A DNA stretch of 64,000 nucleotides from Compostimonas suwonensis (GCF_002797855.1 NZ_PGFB01000001.1:1-64000), one strand, 5' to 3'; numbered from the stretch's first letter, positions 52,332 to 61,658 are shown. Numbers and translations are program-made. Notes: generated from the letters alone by a model not told the origin.

Positions 52332-53070
52332 AGCCTTGGATCACCGCCTGCAGTTCGTACATCCAGATCGTCCAGACACCCGAGACCATCAGCACGCCGA
52401 TGAGCACCAGGACCGCACCGCCGATGATGTTGATCGTGCGGATGTGACGCTTGAGGAAGGCGACGGAGCCGGCCACCCAGTCGAGGCCGAGAGCCACCAG
52501 AAGGAACGGCACGCCGAGGCCGATGCAGTAGAAGAGGCCGAGCAGGGCGCCGCGCGCCGGCGAGCCCGAGCCGTAGCTGAGCGCCTGGATGGCCACGAGC
52601 GTCGGCCCGAGGCACGGAGTCCAGCCGAGGCCGAACACGATGCCGAGCAGGGGCGCCCCCGCGAGCCCCGTGGCGGGAGCCCAGCCCGGCTTGATGGTGC
52701 GCTGCAGGAAGGTGAACTGGCCGATGAACACGAGGCCCATGAGGATGACGACGATGCCGAGGATGCGCGTCACGAGATCCTGCCACTGCACGAGCCAGGT
52801 TCCGAGCGCCCCGAACGCCGCCCCGTAGGCGACGAAGACGAGCGAGAAGCCGAGCACGAAGAGCGAGATGCCGAGCAGCAGGCGCGAGCGCTCGCGTCGA
52901 CGGGTCGAGCGGTCGTTCGCGCCCGACGCGATGCCGCCCACATAGGCCAGGTAGCCCGGCACGAGCGGCAGCACGCACGGCGAGGCGAAGGAGACGAGCC
53001 CCGCGAGCAGGGCGATCGGGATCGCGACGAGAAGCTGGCCGCTCACGACGATCTCGCCGAAGGGGTTCAC
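52315..53070 (-). CDS. ccdA: CcdA, membrane electron carrier for cytochrome c maturation
   Basis: The 251-residue protein has six spans and two redox Cys: one in VSFASPCVLPLVPGYLAYV and one in GLGWTPCLGPTLVAI. CcdA passes electrons from cytosolic thioredoxin to the extracytoplasmic TlpA/ResA protein. Its GTG overlaps the upstream stop by 4 bases (GTGA) and its own 3' end overlaps resB, so the operon is tightly coupled. Confidence 0.94.
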   Translation of the reverse strand: MNPFGEIVVSGQLLVAIPIALLAGLVSFASPCVLPLVPGYLAYVGGIASGANDRSTRRRERSRLLLGISLFVLGFSLVFVAYGAAFGALGTWLVQWQDLVTRILGIVVILMGLVFIGQFTFLQRTIKPGWAPATGLAGAPLLGIVFGLGWTPCLGPTLVAIQALSYGSGSPARGALLGLFYCIGLGVPFLLVALGLDWVAGSVAFLKRHIRTINIIGGAVLVLIGVLMVSGVWTIWMYELQAVIQGFVPAI

Positions 53071-53678
53071 CGCTTCCCCTCGGCGATCGTGTCGCGAATG
53101 AGCGTGTCGAGGATCGACGGATCGGTCACCTGGCCGAGGATGCGCGCGGCCACCCGGCCCTCCGCATCGAGCACGATCGTCGTCGGCACGGCGTTCGCCG
53201 GCACGTTGCTGCTGAAGGCGAGCTTCACCGAGCCCTTCTCGACATCCATGATCGAGGGGTAGGTGACGCCGTAGGTCTTGTTGAAGGATGTCGCGTTCGC
53301 CGGCTGGTCGCGTACGTTCACGCCGAGGAAGCTCGCCCCCGCGCCGTCGTACTTCTCGTTGAGCTCCTGCAGATCGGGCGCCTCGAGACGGCACGGGGCG
53401 CAGCCCGCGTACCAGAAGTTGAGCACGAGCACCTCGCCCGCGAAGTCGGCCGACGACACCTCGTCGCCGTTCTCCGTCGTGCCGGAGAAGGCCACGGGAT
53501 CGCCGCGGCTCTCCAGATCGAACTCGGTCACGGTGCCGTCGGCGGCGATGTAGCCCTTGTTGCTGCCCTCGCGGTACTGCTCGGCGAGCGGGTCGCTGGT
53601 GCAGCCGGTGAGCGCGATGAGGGCGGCGGCCGCCAGAACGGCGACCCCGGCCCTGCGCACCCGTGCGGCCGCGCTCAC
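53067..53678 (-). CDS. TlpA/ResA-like thiol-disulfide lipoprotein
   Basis: The 203-residue protein has a lipobox LTGC (Cys about 26) and a thioredoxin fold with the redox motif NFWYAGCAPCRLEAPDLQEL. VPTTIVLDAEGRVAARILG contains the conserved cis-Pro. It should reduce the haem-binding Cys of apocytochrome c outside the membrane, fed by CcdA, which is encoded next. The GTG start overlaps the phosphatase stop by 4 bases (GTGA). Confidence 0.93.
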   Translation of the reverse strand: MSAAARVRRAGVAVLAAAALIALTGCTSDPLAEQYREGSNKGYIAADGTVTEFDLESRGDPVAFSGTTENGDEVSSADFAGEVLVLNFWYAGCAPCRLEAPDLQELNEKYDGAGASFLGVNVRDQPANATSFNKTYGVTYPSIMDVEKGSVKLAFSSNVPANAVPTTIVLDAEGRVAARILGQVTDPSILDTLIRDTIAEGKR

Positions 53679-54310
53679 ACCGCGCCGACGTCCTTGGCGC
53701 CGGCCGAGAGAGCCTGTGCGGGGGTCGCGTAACCGACCTCGACGAAACGGTCGCCCCTGCGCTCGAGCGTCGTGATGCTCGACAGCTCGCAGCGGCGCTT
53801 GCGGGGGTCGTGGTACAGATGCTCGCCGGCGAGCCCCCGCTGCACCATGACGATGGGCAGCTGGTGGCTCACGAGGACGACGTCGCCGGAGTCGGCGGTG
53901 GCCCAGGCATCCTGGATCGCGGTCATCATGCGCTCGAAGACCTGCGTGTAGGGCTCGCCCCAGCTCGGCACACGCGGGTTGCGCAGCGCCCACCAGTTCT
54001 TCGGCAGGGCGAGGGCCTTCTTCATGTTGGTGCCCTCGAACCAGTTCGTGGGCTCGATGATGCGGTCTTCGGTGACGATCGGCAGCCCGAGCGCCTCCGA
54101 GATCGGCTGGGCCGACTCCTGGGCGCGCTGCAGCGGAGAGGCGTAGAGAGAGGAGACGGGGCGCTCGCGGGCGACGAGATCGGCCGCGGCGGCGGCGGCC
54201 ATCAGCCGGCCGCGCTCGGAGAGGCCGTAGCCGGGGATTCGCCCGTACAGCACGTCGTGAGGATTGAGGACCTCGCCGTGCCGAACGAGATGGATCTGAC
54301 TGGCTACCAC
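53675..54310 (-). CDS. Histidine phosphatase family protein (phosphoglycerate mutase-like)
   Basis: The 211-residue protein has the RHG motif HLVRHGEVLNP, GLSERGRLMA, LYASPLQRAQESA and VVLVSHQLPIVM with the second catalytic His. It is conserved as the first gene of actinobacterial cytochrome c maturation operons, where its role is unknown. GTG 54310 lies seven bases after TAGACT (54318-54323 on the minus strand), so the operon's mRNA is probably leaderless. It is divergent from aspS. Confidence 0.92.
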   Translation of the reverse strand: MVASQIHLVRHGEVLNPHDVLYGRIPGYGLSERGRLMAAAAAADLVARERPVSSLYASPLQRAQESAQPISEALGLPIVTEDRIIEPTNWFEGTNMKKALALPKNWWALRNPRVPSWGEPYTQVFERMMTAIQDAWATADSGDVVLVSHQLPIVMVQRGLAGEHLYHDPRKRRCELSSITTLERRGDRFVEVGYATPAQALSAGAKDVGAV

Positions 54311-54375
54311 GGCATCCAGTCTACGGAGGCTCCGCCCGCGAAATCGCCGAGAGCGTCACGACATAGAATGACCCG

Positions 54376-55704
54376 GTGAGTGAACGCATCGTAATCAAGA
54401 ACCTGGCCGCGCACGCCGACGGGCCCGTGACGGTCTCCGGGTGGGTCGAGACGGTACGCGACCAGAAGAAGGTGCAGTTCGTCGTGCTGCGCGACGAGTC
54501 GGGCGCCGTGCAGCTCGTCAACCCGCGCAACAGCGACGCCGAGGGTGTCGTGATCGCCGACGAGCCCGCCATCACGATCTCCTCGCTCGCGCAGGGAACC
54601 TTCGTCACGGCGACGGGCGAGCTCAAGCACGACGAGCGCGTCAAGCTCGGCGGCATCGAGATCAAGCTCAGCTCGCTCGAGGTCGTCACCGAGGCCATCG
54701 CCGAGACGCCCATCGCCTCAGACAGCTCGATCGACAAGCGCCTCGACTGGCGCTTCCTCGACCTGCGCCGCCCCGAGCAGAACCTCGTCTTCCGGCTGCA
54801 GACCACCTTCGAGCACGCGCTGCGCAGCTACTGGGTCGAGCACGACTTCATCGAGCTGCACACCCCCAAGCTCATGGCGAGCGCGAGCGAGTCGAAGGCC
54901 GAGCTCTTCGAGGTCGACTACTTCGAGGGCAAGGCGTATCTCTCGCAGAGCCCCCAGTTCTTCAAGCAGATGGCCCAGCCGGCCGGCTTCGGCAAGGTCT
55001 TCGAGGTGGGGCCCGCGTTCCGCGCCGACCCCTCCTTCACCTCGCGCCACGCCACCGAGTTCACGAGCATCGATTCCGAGATCAGCTGGATCGACAGCCA
55101 CGAAGACGTCATGCGCCTGCACGAGGAGCTGCTCGTCGCGGGCTTCGCGGCCGTCAAGGAGAAGCACGGCGCCGAGATCGAGGCGCTCTTCGGCATCGAG
55201 GTGACCGTGCCCTCCACGCCGTTCCCGCGCATCCCGCTCGCCGAGGCGAAGCGCATCGTGGCCGAGCGCGGCTACGAGGTGCCCCGCCACGACGACGACA
55301 TGGATCCGGAGGGCGAGCGCCAGATCGCCGCCTACGTGCGCGAGACCTTCGGCCACGAGTTCGTCTTCCTCACCGACTACGCCTCGAGCATCCGGCCGTT
55401 CTACCACATGAGGCACGCGGATGACGCTGCGCTCACGAACAGCTACGACCTCATCTTCAACGGGGTGGAGATCTCCACCGGAGCCCAGCGCGAGCACCGC
55501 GTCGAGATCCTCGAGGCCCAGGCGCGCGACAAGGGGCTCGACCCCGAGGAGCTCGACTTCTACCTCGACTTCTTCCGCTACGGCGTTCCCCCGCACGGCG
55601 GCTTCGGCATGGGTCTCGCCCGCGTGATCATGCTCATGCTCGGGCTCTCCTCCATCCGCGAGGTCACCTACCTCTTCCGCGGCCCCAACCGCCTCCTCCC
55701 CTAG
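54376..55704 (+). CDS. aspS: Aspartyl-tRNA synthetase, archaeal/non-discriminating type
   Basis: The 442-residue enzyme has an N-terminal OB fold (about 10-105) followed by a class II core. Motif 2 is VFEVGPAFRADPSFTSRHATEFTSIDSEIS, FLTDYASSIRPFYH lies in the site, and motif 3 is GGFGMGLARVIMLMLGLSSIREVTYLFRGPNRL. The usual bacterial AspRS is about 590 residues with a large insertion; this form lacks it. Such enzymes often charge both tRNA-Asp and tRNA-Asn. GTG 54376 is six bases after TAGAAT, giving a leaderless start back to back with that of the phosphatase. Confidence 0.95.
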   Translation: MSERIVIKNLAAHADGPVTVSGWVETVRDQKKVQFVVLRDESGAVQLVNPRNSDAEGVVIADEPAITISSLAQGTFVTATGELKHDERVKLGGIEIKLSSLEVVTEAIAETPIASDSSIDKRLDWRFLDLRRPEQNLVFRLQTTFEHALRSYWVEHDFIELHTPKLMASASESKAELFEVDYFEGKAYLSQSPQFFKQMAQPAGFGKVFEVGPAFRADPSFTSRHATEFTSIDSEISWIDSHEDVMRLHEELLVAGFAAVKEKHGAEIEALFGIEVTVPSTPFPRIPLAEAKRIVAERGYEVPRHDDDMDPEGERQIAAYVRETFGHEFVFLTDYASSIRPFYHMRHADDAALTNSYDLIFNGVEISTGAQREHRVEILEAQARDKGLDPEELDFYLDFFRYGVPPHGGFGMGLARVIMLMLGLSSIREVTYLFRGPNRLLP

Positions 55705-55734
55705 CTCGCGCCCCTCCCCGCCCCTCTGATTCGC

Positions 55735-55794
55735 GGCGCACGGTGTTCGTCGCGGCGCACCTTCGACAGTGCGCCGCGACGAGGAAAGTGCGCC
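55735..55794. repeat. Palindrome downstream of aspS
   Basis: TCGTCGCGGCGCAC (55747-55760) pairs exactly with 55769-55782. After 5-base interruptions, GGCGCAC (55735-55741) pairs with GTGCGCC (55788-55794). It lies between aspS and the FGE gene and may terminate aspS transcription. Confidence 0.75.
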
Positions 55795-55834
55795 ACGGCT
55801 GCCGCCGCGCCGCCGAGGGTGGCAGGATGGCTGC

Positions 55835-56863
55835 ATGACGGCGGCGATGGTGCGGGTCGAGGGCGGCAGCTTCACGATGGGGGCCGAGGGGTTCTACGCC
55901 GAGGAGGGGCCCGTGCACCGCGCGACGGTGGGGGCCTTCGAGATCGACGAGCGGCCCGTGACGGTGCGCGACTTCGCCGCGTTCGTCGCGGAGACCGGTT
56001 ACGTCACCGGGGCCGAGCGGCCGCTCGACCCTGCGAGCTATCCGGGCGTCGCCGTCGAGGATCTCGTGCCGGGAGCCCTCGCCTTCACTCCCACGAGCGG
56101 GCCGGTCGACCTGAACGACTGGCGGCAGTGGTGGTCGTGGCGGCCCGGGGCCACCTGGCGTATGCCCTACGGCCCCGACATACCCGTGCACGGCCGCGAC
56201 GAGCATCCCGTGACCCAGGTGTCGTTCGAGGATGCCTCGGCCTACGCCGTCTGGGCCGGCAAACGCCTGCCGACCGAGCTGGAGTGGGAGTTCGCGGCGC
56301 ACGGCGGCGGCGACGCCACGATCTACGCCTGGGGCGACGAGCCCCGCCGGGACGACAGGCTCATGGCCAACACCTGGCAGGGCCGCTTCCCCTACCTGAA
56401 CACGGGCGCGGACGGCTGGATCGGCACCTCGCCGGTCGGCAGCTTCCCCGCCAACGGCTACGGGCTCGTCGACATGATCGGCAACGTCTGGGAGTGGACG
56501 AGCGACTACTACACCCCTCGGCACGACCCCGCGCTGCATCGAGCGGATGCCGCGCAGCACGACCACGCCGACCACGACCACTCCCACGACCACGCCGACC
56601 ACGCCGCCCACGACCACCACGGCGCCTCCGCCGACCACGGGGCCTCGTGCGCCTGCGGCCCCGGCGCGACCGGTCGCGACGCGCGGCTCGCGGCGGCGAG
56701 CGCGGAGCCCGGATCGACGATCCCGCGCCGGGTGCTCAAGGGCGGCTCGCACCTCTGCGCCCCCGAGTACTGCCTGCGCTACCGCCCCGCCGCGCGCTCC
56801 CCGCAGGCCGACGACACGGCGACCACCCACATCGGCTTCCGCTGCGCCCGCAGTCTCCCCTGA
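55835..56863 (+). CDS. Formylglycine-generating enzyme (FGE/SUMF1) with His-rich insert
   Basis: FGE oxidises a Cys in the CxPxR motif of sulfatases to formylglycine, using copper and oxygen. The 342-residue protein shows VEGGSFTMGAEGFYAEEGPVH, EHPVTQVSFEDASAYAVWAGKRLPTELEWEFAA, GLVDMIGNVWEWTSDYY and KGGSHLCAPEYCLRYRPAAR. The two Cys of the last motif (C308, C313) are the copper-binding pair. Between DYY and that motif is an insert with 11 His in residues 242-268, followed by a CAC pair (C272, C274). ATG 55835 is six bases after CAGGAT. A sulfatase with the target motif is encoded 2 kb away. Confidence 0.93.
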   Translation: MTAAMVRVEGGSFTMGAEGFYAEEGPVHRATVGAFEIDERPVTVRDFAAFVAETGYVTGAERPLDPASYPGVAVEDLVPGALAFTPTSGPVDLNDWRQWWSWRPGATWRMPYGPDIPVHGRDEHPVTQVSFEDASAYAVWAGKRLPTELEWEFAAHGGGDATIYAWGDEPRRDDRLMANTWQGRFPYLNTGADGWIGTSPVGSFPANGYGLVDMIGNVWEWTSDYYTPRHDPALHRADAAQHDHADHDHSHDHADHAAHDHHGASADHGASCACGPGATGRDARLAAASAEPGSTIPRRVLKGGSHLCAPEYCLRYRPAARSPQADDTATTHIGFRCARSLP

Positions 56864-56984
56864 CGACACCCCTCGCCGCACTCGCGCCCACTCGCGGCCA
56901 CTCGCCCCGCGCCGCCGGTCGCAGAACAGGACGGATCCGCGCACACGCCGTGCTGAGGCATCCGCACCCGGCGCGGCGGCGCGA

Positions 56985-58625
56985 TCAGCCTGTCTCCCCC
57001 TCGGTGACCGCCCGCGCCTCCAACCCCTCGCCCACCGTCGGGAACACTCGCCCGCCCTCTTCGAGCCCGCGGAACCACGAGGTCTTGCGGGCGAGCGCGG
57101 CAGACGCCTCGGGCAGGGCGGCGATCCGCAGCGAGACGCCGAGCTGTCCGAGCTCGCGGTCGAGGTCGGCGAGGGTGTCGAGCACGGTCACCGAGGTCGC
57201 CTGGATCACCGACATGTCGAGCACGACCGCGCGCACCGGCTGCGCAGCCCGAGCCGTCTCGACGAGGGCGAGGACGGCGAGCTCGGTGCCGAGCACGTTC
57301 GCCGTGTAGAGGGGCGCCTCGAGCTTCACCGTCAGCACCTCGCCACGCCGCTCCCCCGCCGAGACGCGCGGCTTGTTGAGCTCGCGCAGCACCGTCACGA
57401 GGGTCGTCACGACGCCCACGGCGACCGCCGGCAGCAGCCCCACGGTGAGCCCGACGATCGTCGTGGCGATGGCGATCCAGAACTCGACGGGGCTGATCCG
57501 GGCGAGCCGCGCTAGCCCCCGCACGTCGATGAGGCCCGCGACGGCCACGAACACCATCGCGGCGAGGGTCGCCTGGGGCAGGAGGCTCAGCACCCCTCCG
57601 AGGAAGAGCGCGACGAGCACGGCGAGCCCGGCCGTCACGAGGGTCGAGAGCTGGGTGCGCGCACCCGCGCCCTGATTCACGGCGCTCTGCGAGAAGCCGC
57701 CCGCAGCGGGCAGAGTCTGGAAGAACGAGCCGGCGAGGTTGGCGGCGGATGTCGCGAGCAGCTCCTGATCGCTGTCGATCTGCTTCTCGCCCGTGCGCCG
57801 GATGCCCCGCGCCACCGAGGTGCTCTCGAGGAAGGCCATCACGGCGATCGCGAGCGCCCCCGGAACAAGGGATCCGACATCCGCGAACGACGGCAGGCCG
57901 GGCAGCGGGATGCCCTGCGGCACGGGCGCGATGAGCGCGACCCCGGCATCCGTCAGCCCGCTGAAGGCCGCGAGCAGGATGCCGCCGACCACCACGATGA
58001 GCGGCCCGGGCACCCGCGGCGCGAACCGCTTGACGAGCAGGAGCACCGCGATCGAGCTGACCGACAGCAGCACGGTCGCGAGGTTCGCCCGGGGAACGAC
58101 CTCGATTGTCGCCGCGAGCGAGCGCACGAAGCCGTGGCCGCTGAAGTTGCTGTCGACGCCGAGCATCTTCGGCAGCTGCCCGACGGCGACCGTCGCCCCG
58201 ACCCCCACCTGGATGCCGATGATGGTCGCCTTGTTGATGTTCTCGACGAGGGAGCCGAGCTTGAGCAGGCGCGCGAGCAGCAGCATGAGCCCCACGAGCA
58301 GTGTCAACGTCATGAGGTCGCGGGTCGCGTCATCCGAGTTCGCGGCGACCCCCGCCGTCACGAGCGTCGTCGCGGTGAGGGTCGCGATCGTCGACGTCGT
58401 CGAGACGCTCATGGCCCGCGAGCCGCCCAGCAGCGCGTACACGAGCATGGGCACCATGCAGGTGTACAGGCCGATCTGCACGGGAAGGTCGGCGATCGTC
58501 GCGTACGCCATCGCCTGCGGCACGACGACGGCCCCCGCGCTGACGCCGGCGAGGATGTCGGGCCCGAGCCAGTTCCTGCGATACCCCGACAGCGTCGGCA
58601 GGAACCAGCCCGGACGCGCGCTCAC
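56985..58625 (-). CDS. SulP family anion permease with STAS domain
   Basis: The 546-residue transporter has about 12-14 spans, with DILAGVSAGAVVVPQAMAYATIADLPVQIGLY at the N-terminus (the SulP signature), VMAFLESTSVARGI and GGFSQSAVNQGAGARTQ in the core. A C-terminal STAS domain (about 430-535, VRAVVLDMSVIQATSVTVLDTLADL) follows. SulP proteins move sulfate or other anions. GTG 58625 is two bases after the sulfatase stop, so the two are co-transcribed; removal or uptake of sulfate released by the sulfatase is a reasonable inference. Confidence 0.92.
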   Translation of the reverse strand: MSARPGWFLPTLSGYRRNWLGPDILAGVSAGAVVVPQAMAYATIADLPVQIGLYTCMVPMLVYALLGGSRAMSVSTTSTIATLTATTLVTAGVAANSDDATRDLMTLTLLVGLMLLLARLLKLGSLVENINKATIIGIQVGVGATVAVGQLPKMLGVDSNFSGHGFVRSLAATIEVVPRANLATVLLSVSSIAVLLLVKRFAPRVPGPLIVVVGGILLAAFSGLTDAGVALIAPVPQGIPLPGLPSFADVGSLVPGALAIAVMAFLESTSVARGIRRTGEKQIDSDQELLATSAANLAGSFFQTLPAAGGFSQSAVNQGAGARTQLSTLVTAGLAVLVALFLGGVLSLLPQATLAAMVFVAVAGLIDVRGLARLARISPVEFWIAIATTIVGLTVGLLPAVAVGVVTTLVTVLRELNKPRVSAGERRGEVLTVKLEAPLYTANVLGTELAVLALVETARAAQPVRAVVLDMSVIQATSVTVLDTLADLDRELGQLGVSLRIAALPEASAALARKTSWFRGLEEGGRVFPTVGEGLEARAVTEGETG

Positions 58626-58627
58626 CG

Positions 58628-60955
58628 TCAGTCCCGTGCCATGGCCGCTGCGAGCATCCGTTCCATGTCGATGAAGGCGTCGTCGCCGACGTGCACCTGC
58701 GCCTTGACGATCGTGCCGCCGCGGAAGTCGAAGCCGTGGCTGTACTCCTTGCTCACCGGGTCGCCGCCGTCACGCCCCACCCCGAGGCCTTCTCCGCAGA
58801 GCGAGAAGTGGCCCGACATCGTCGTGAGCGGGCCCTCAGCCACGACCTCGTCGTCGATGTAGAGCTTCGCGGTGCCCACCGAGACTCCGTACTGGCCCAC
58901 CGACTCCTTCGAGAACTCGAGCCCCACGATGTGCGAGCCGGGGGTGAGCTCCACCTCGGAGACGATCTGCGTCTCCGGCGGGATGCCGAGGAAGTTGTAG
59001 GCGTACCAGAGCTTCCTGTTCTTCACGAAGAGCGAGTGGCCGCCGAAGCGCGAGCCCTGCGCGAAGAGCACGCCCTCGGCGTCCGGCTCGTCGACCGTGA
59101 GCTCGACGACGATCGTGTACGAGACGCCGTGCACGTTGGCCGCCATCCGCTCGGGCACGTCGGAGGCCCCGGAGTAGTAGGTGTAGGTGCCGCTCGGCGG
59201 GATCACCGCGGGGATCTCCATCTTGAGGATCTCGCTCGCCGAGAGGTCGTTGAGCGGCAGCACGTTGTACTTCTCCGCCTCCTGGAACCACAGGTCGACG
59301 AACTCCTTGACCTTCTCGGGATACTGCTCGGCGAGGTCGTTGGCCTCCGAGCGGTCCTCGTCGGTGTTGAAGAGCTGCCAGACGTCTTTGTCGAAGTTGC
59401 CGATGTCGGAGGTGGGGCCGTGCACGGCGACGGCCTTCCAGCCCTCGTGCCAGATGGCACGTGTGCCGAGCATCTCGTAGTACTGCGTGGTCTTCGTGGT
59501 CGGGGCATCCGGCTCTGCATCGAAGGTGTAGGCCATCGAGACGCCCGGCAGGGGCGTCTGCTCGTAGCCGTTGACCACCTCGGGGAACTCGACCCCGAGC
59601 GCCTCGAGCAGCGTCGGCACGATGTCGGTCACGTGGTGGTACTGGTTGCGCACCTCGCCGCGGGCCGTGATGCCCGCCGGCCAGGAGATGACGAGCGGAT
59701 CGGCGACCCCGCCCTGGTAGGAGTAGCGCTTGAACATGCGGAACGGCGTCGAGAAGGCCATCGCCCACCCGGTCGGGTAGTGGTTGTAGGTGTCGGGGCT
59801 GCCGAGCTTGTCGATCATCGAGAGGTTCTGCTCGATGTCGTCGGGGATGCCGTTGAAGAACTTGCCCTCGTTGACCGAGCCGTCGGGGCTGCCCTCACCG
59901 GACGCCCCGTTGTCGGCGGCGAACATCACGATCGTGTTGTCGAGCTGGCCGGACTCCTCGAGGTAGTCGATGATGCGGCCGGTCTCGTAGTCGGTGTAAG
60001 AGGAGAAGCCCGCGTAGACCTCCGCCATCCGGGAGAAGAGCGCCTTCTCCTCGTCCGAGAGCGACTCCCACGGCCGCACCGAGTCGGCGGGGGCGAAGGT
60101 GCCGTCGGGCATCGGGTTGATCTCGGTGATGTCGGTGCCCTCGGGCAGGATGCCGCGCTCGACCATCCGCGGGAGCACCCAGTCGCGGTACGCCTCGTAG
60201 CCGTCGTCGAACTGCCCCTTGTACTTGTCGATCCACTCCTGGGGCGCGTGGTGCGGGGCGTGGTTGGCTCCCGGGCAGAAGAACATGTACCAGGGCTTCT
60301 CGGGCGCGGTCTGCCGCGAGTCGCGGATGAACTCGATGGCCTTGTCGGCGAGGTCCTTCGAGAGGTGGTAGCCGTCATCCGGCAGGTAGGGCTGGTCGAC
60401 GGCGTGATTGTCCTCGGTCAGGTCGGGGTACCACTGGTTGGTCTCGCCGCCGAGGAAGCCGTAGAAGCGGTCGAAGCCGCGGGCGAGAGGCCAGTTGCGC
60501 TTCGTCGCGCCGGCGTGCCACTCGTCGATCGGCACGTTGTGGTTCTTGCCCACCCAGAAGGTGTTCCAGCCCTTCTCCCGCAGCACCTCGGCGAGGAAGG
60601 CGTTCTCGAACGGGATGTGCGAGTTCGAGCCCGGGAAGCCCATGGCGCCCTCGGAGATGCTCGCGAATCCGTTCTGGTGGTGGGTGCGGCCGGTCAGGAA
60701 GCTCGACCGGGTCGGCGAGCACAGCGCGGTCGTGTGCCACTGCGTGTAGGTGAGGCCGTTGGCCGCCAGGCGGTCCATGGTCGGCATCGAGATGCGCCCG
60801 CCGTACGGCGACCAGGCGGCGAGGCCCGTATCGTCGAACAGGATGATGAGCACATTGGGCGAGCCCTCGGGGGCTTTGTCGGCGATGTAAGGCGTCCAGT
60901 CCGGAACGGAGTCCCGGATGTCGAGGTTGATGACGCCGCTGAACTTTTTTGGCAC
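58628..60955 (-). CDS. Arylsulfatase-type sulfatase
   Basis: The 775-residue sulfatase has the metal Asp pair ILFDDTG (41-42) and the FGE target CSPTRSSFLTGR with Cys79. FWVGKNHNVP and FAADNGASGEGSP follow as further active-site segments. The C-terminal quarter (about 600-770) is a beta-rich extension with GGHSLFVKNRKLWYAYNFLG, common in large actinobacterial and proteobacterial arylsulfatases. There is no signal peptide, so it should act in the cytosol, where FGE also lacks a signal. GTG 60955 has GGAGGGG upstream. The substrate is unknown. Confidence 0.93.
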   Translation of the reverse strand: MPKKFSGVINLDIRDSVPDWTPYIADKAPEGSPNVLIILFDDTGLAAWSPYGGRISMPTMDRLAANGLTYTQWHTTALCSPTRSSFLTGRTHHQNGFASISEGAMGFPGSNSHIPFENAFLAEVLREKGWNTFWVGKNHNVPIDEWHAGATKRNWPLARGFDRFYGFLGGETNQWYPDLTEDNHAVDQPYLPDDGYHLSKDLADKAIEFIRDSRQTAPEKPWYMFFCPGANHAPHHAPQEWIDKYKGQFDDGYEAYRDWVLPRMVERGILPEGTDITEINPMPDGTFAPADSVRPWESLSDEEKALFSRMAEVYAGFSSYTDYETGRIIDYLEESGQLDNTIVMFAADNGASGEGSPDGSVNEGKFFNGIPDDIEQNLSMIDKLGSPDTYNHYPTGWAMAFSTPFRMFKRYSYQGGVADPLVISWPAGITARGEVRNQYHHVTDIVPTLLEALGVEFPEVVNGYEQTPLPGVSMAYTFDAEPDAPTTKTTQYYEMLGTRAIWHEGWKAVAVHGPTSDIGNFDKDVWQLFNTDEDRSEANDLAEQYPEKVKEFVDLWFQEAEKYNVLPLNDLSASEILKMEIPAVIPPSGTYTYYSGASDVPERMAANVHGVSYTIVVELTVDEPDAEGVLFAQGSRFGGHSLFVKNRKLWYAYNFLGIPPETQIVSEVELTPGSHIVGLEFSKESVGQYGVSVGTAKLYIDDEVVAEGPLTTMSGHFSLCGEGLGVGRDGGDPVSKEYSHGFDFRGGTIVKAQVHVGDDAFIDMERMLAAAMARD

Positions 60956-61207
60956 GTTGGTCCCCTCCCACTGCCAGTTCGGCCAACGTCATCGTTGTCG
61001 CCAGCCCCCACTGGTCGTGCCTCGACGGTAGCCCACCGAGCTCTCTCAGGGAACCCCTCCCGGCGAGGTGGACGCGAGATCGACCCCTTAGCGCGGGCAC
61101 ACCCGGCAAATCGCGACAAAACGTGTCGCACCGGAGCATTCACGCGCTAGTTTGTTGTCATCCGCGGGACATGTCTTGGTCCCGCCCAACACAGCAAGGA
61201 CATCCTC

Positions 61208-61585
61208 ATGGGATTCTGGGACTTCATCTGGTTCATCATCGTCAGCTTCTTGTTCATCGCCTACCTGATGGTGCTCTTCTCGATCATCGGTGACCTGTTC
61301 CGCGATCACAAGCTCAACGGCTGGTGGAAGGCCCTGTGGATCATCTTCCTGATCTTCGTGCCGCTCCTCACCGCACTGGTCTACCTCATCGCGCGGGGAC
61401 GCGGGATGGCGGAGCGCCAGCAGGCCGCTGTCAGCGAGGCGAAGCGCGACACCGACGCGTACATCAAGACGGTCGCGGGCTCGAGCCCGGCCGACGAGAT
61501 CGCGAAGGCGAAGGCGCTGCTCGACTCCGGCGCGATCACGCAGGCCGAGTACGACCACCTCAAGAGCGTCGCGCTCGCGCACTGA
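61208..61585 (+). CDS. Small membrane protein with PLDc_N and SHOCT regions
   Basis: The 125-residue protein has two spans (about 4-29 and 40-63, WWKALWIIFLIFVPLLTALVYLIARGRGM), typical of PLDc_N. A helical stretch and a C-terminal SHOCT motif follow (ADEIAKAKALLDSGAITQAEYDHLKSVAL). SHOCT modules are short oligomerisation-type segments found in many membrane proteins. ATG 61208 has AAGGA upstream. Function is unknown; the family is often stress- or envelope-linked. A strong hairpin follows the stop. Confidence 0.87.
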   Translation: MGFWDFIWFIIVSFLFIAYLMVLFSIIGDLFRDHKLNGWWKALWIIFLIFVPLLTALVYLIARGRGMAERQQAAVSEAKRDTDAYIKTVAGSSPADEIAKAKALLDSGAITQAEYDHLKSVALAH

Positions 61586-61598
61586 CCTCGAGCGACAG

Positions 61599-61637
61599 GA
61601 ACGGGCCCGCGGAGACGACGTCTCGGCGGGCCCGTTC
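61599..61637 (+). terminator. Terminator hairpin after the SHOCT gene
   Basis: GAACGGGCCCGC pairs with GCGGGCCCGTTC, and GAGACG with CGTCTC inside. The stem starts 14 bases after the stop and is followed by GTCTTT. Typical actinobacterial terminator. Confidence 0.8.
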
Positions 61638-61658
61638 GTCTTTCCGGCGGACGCTGCA

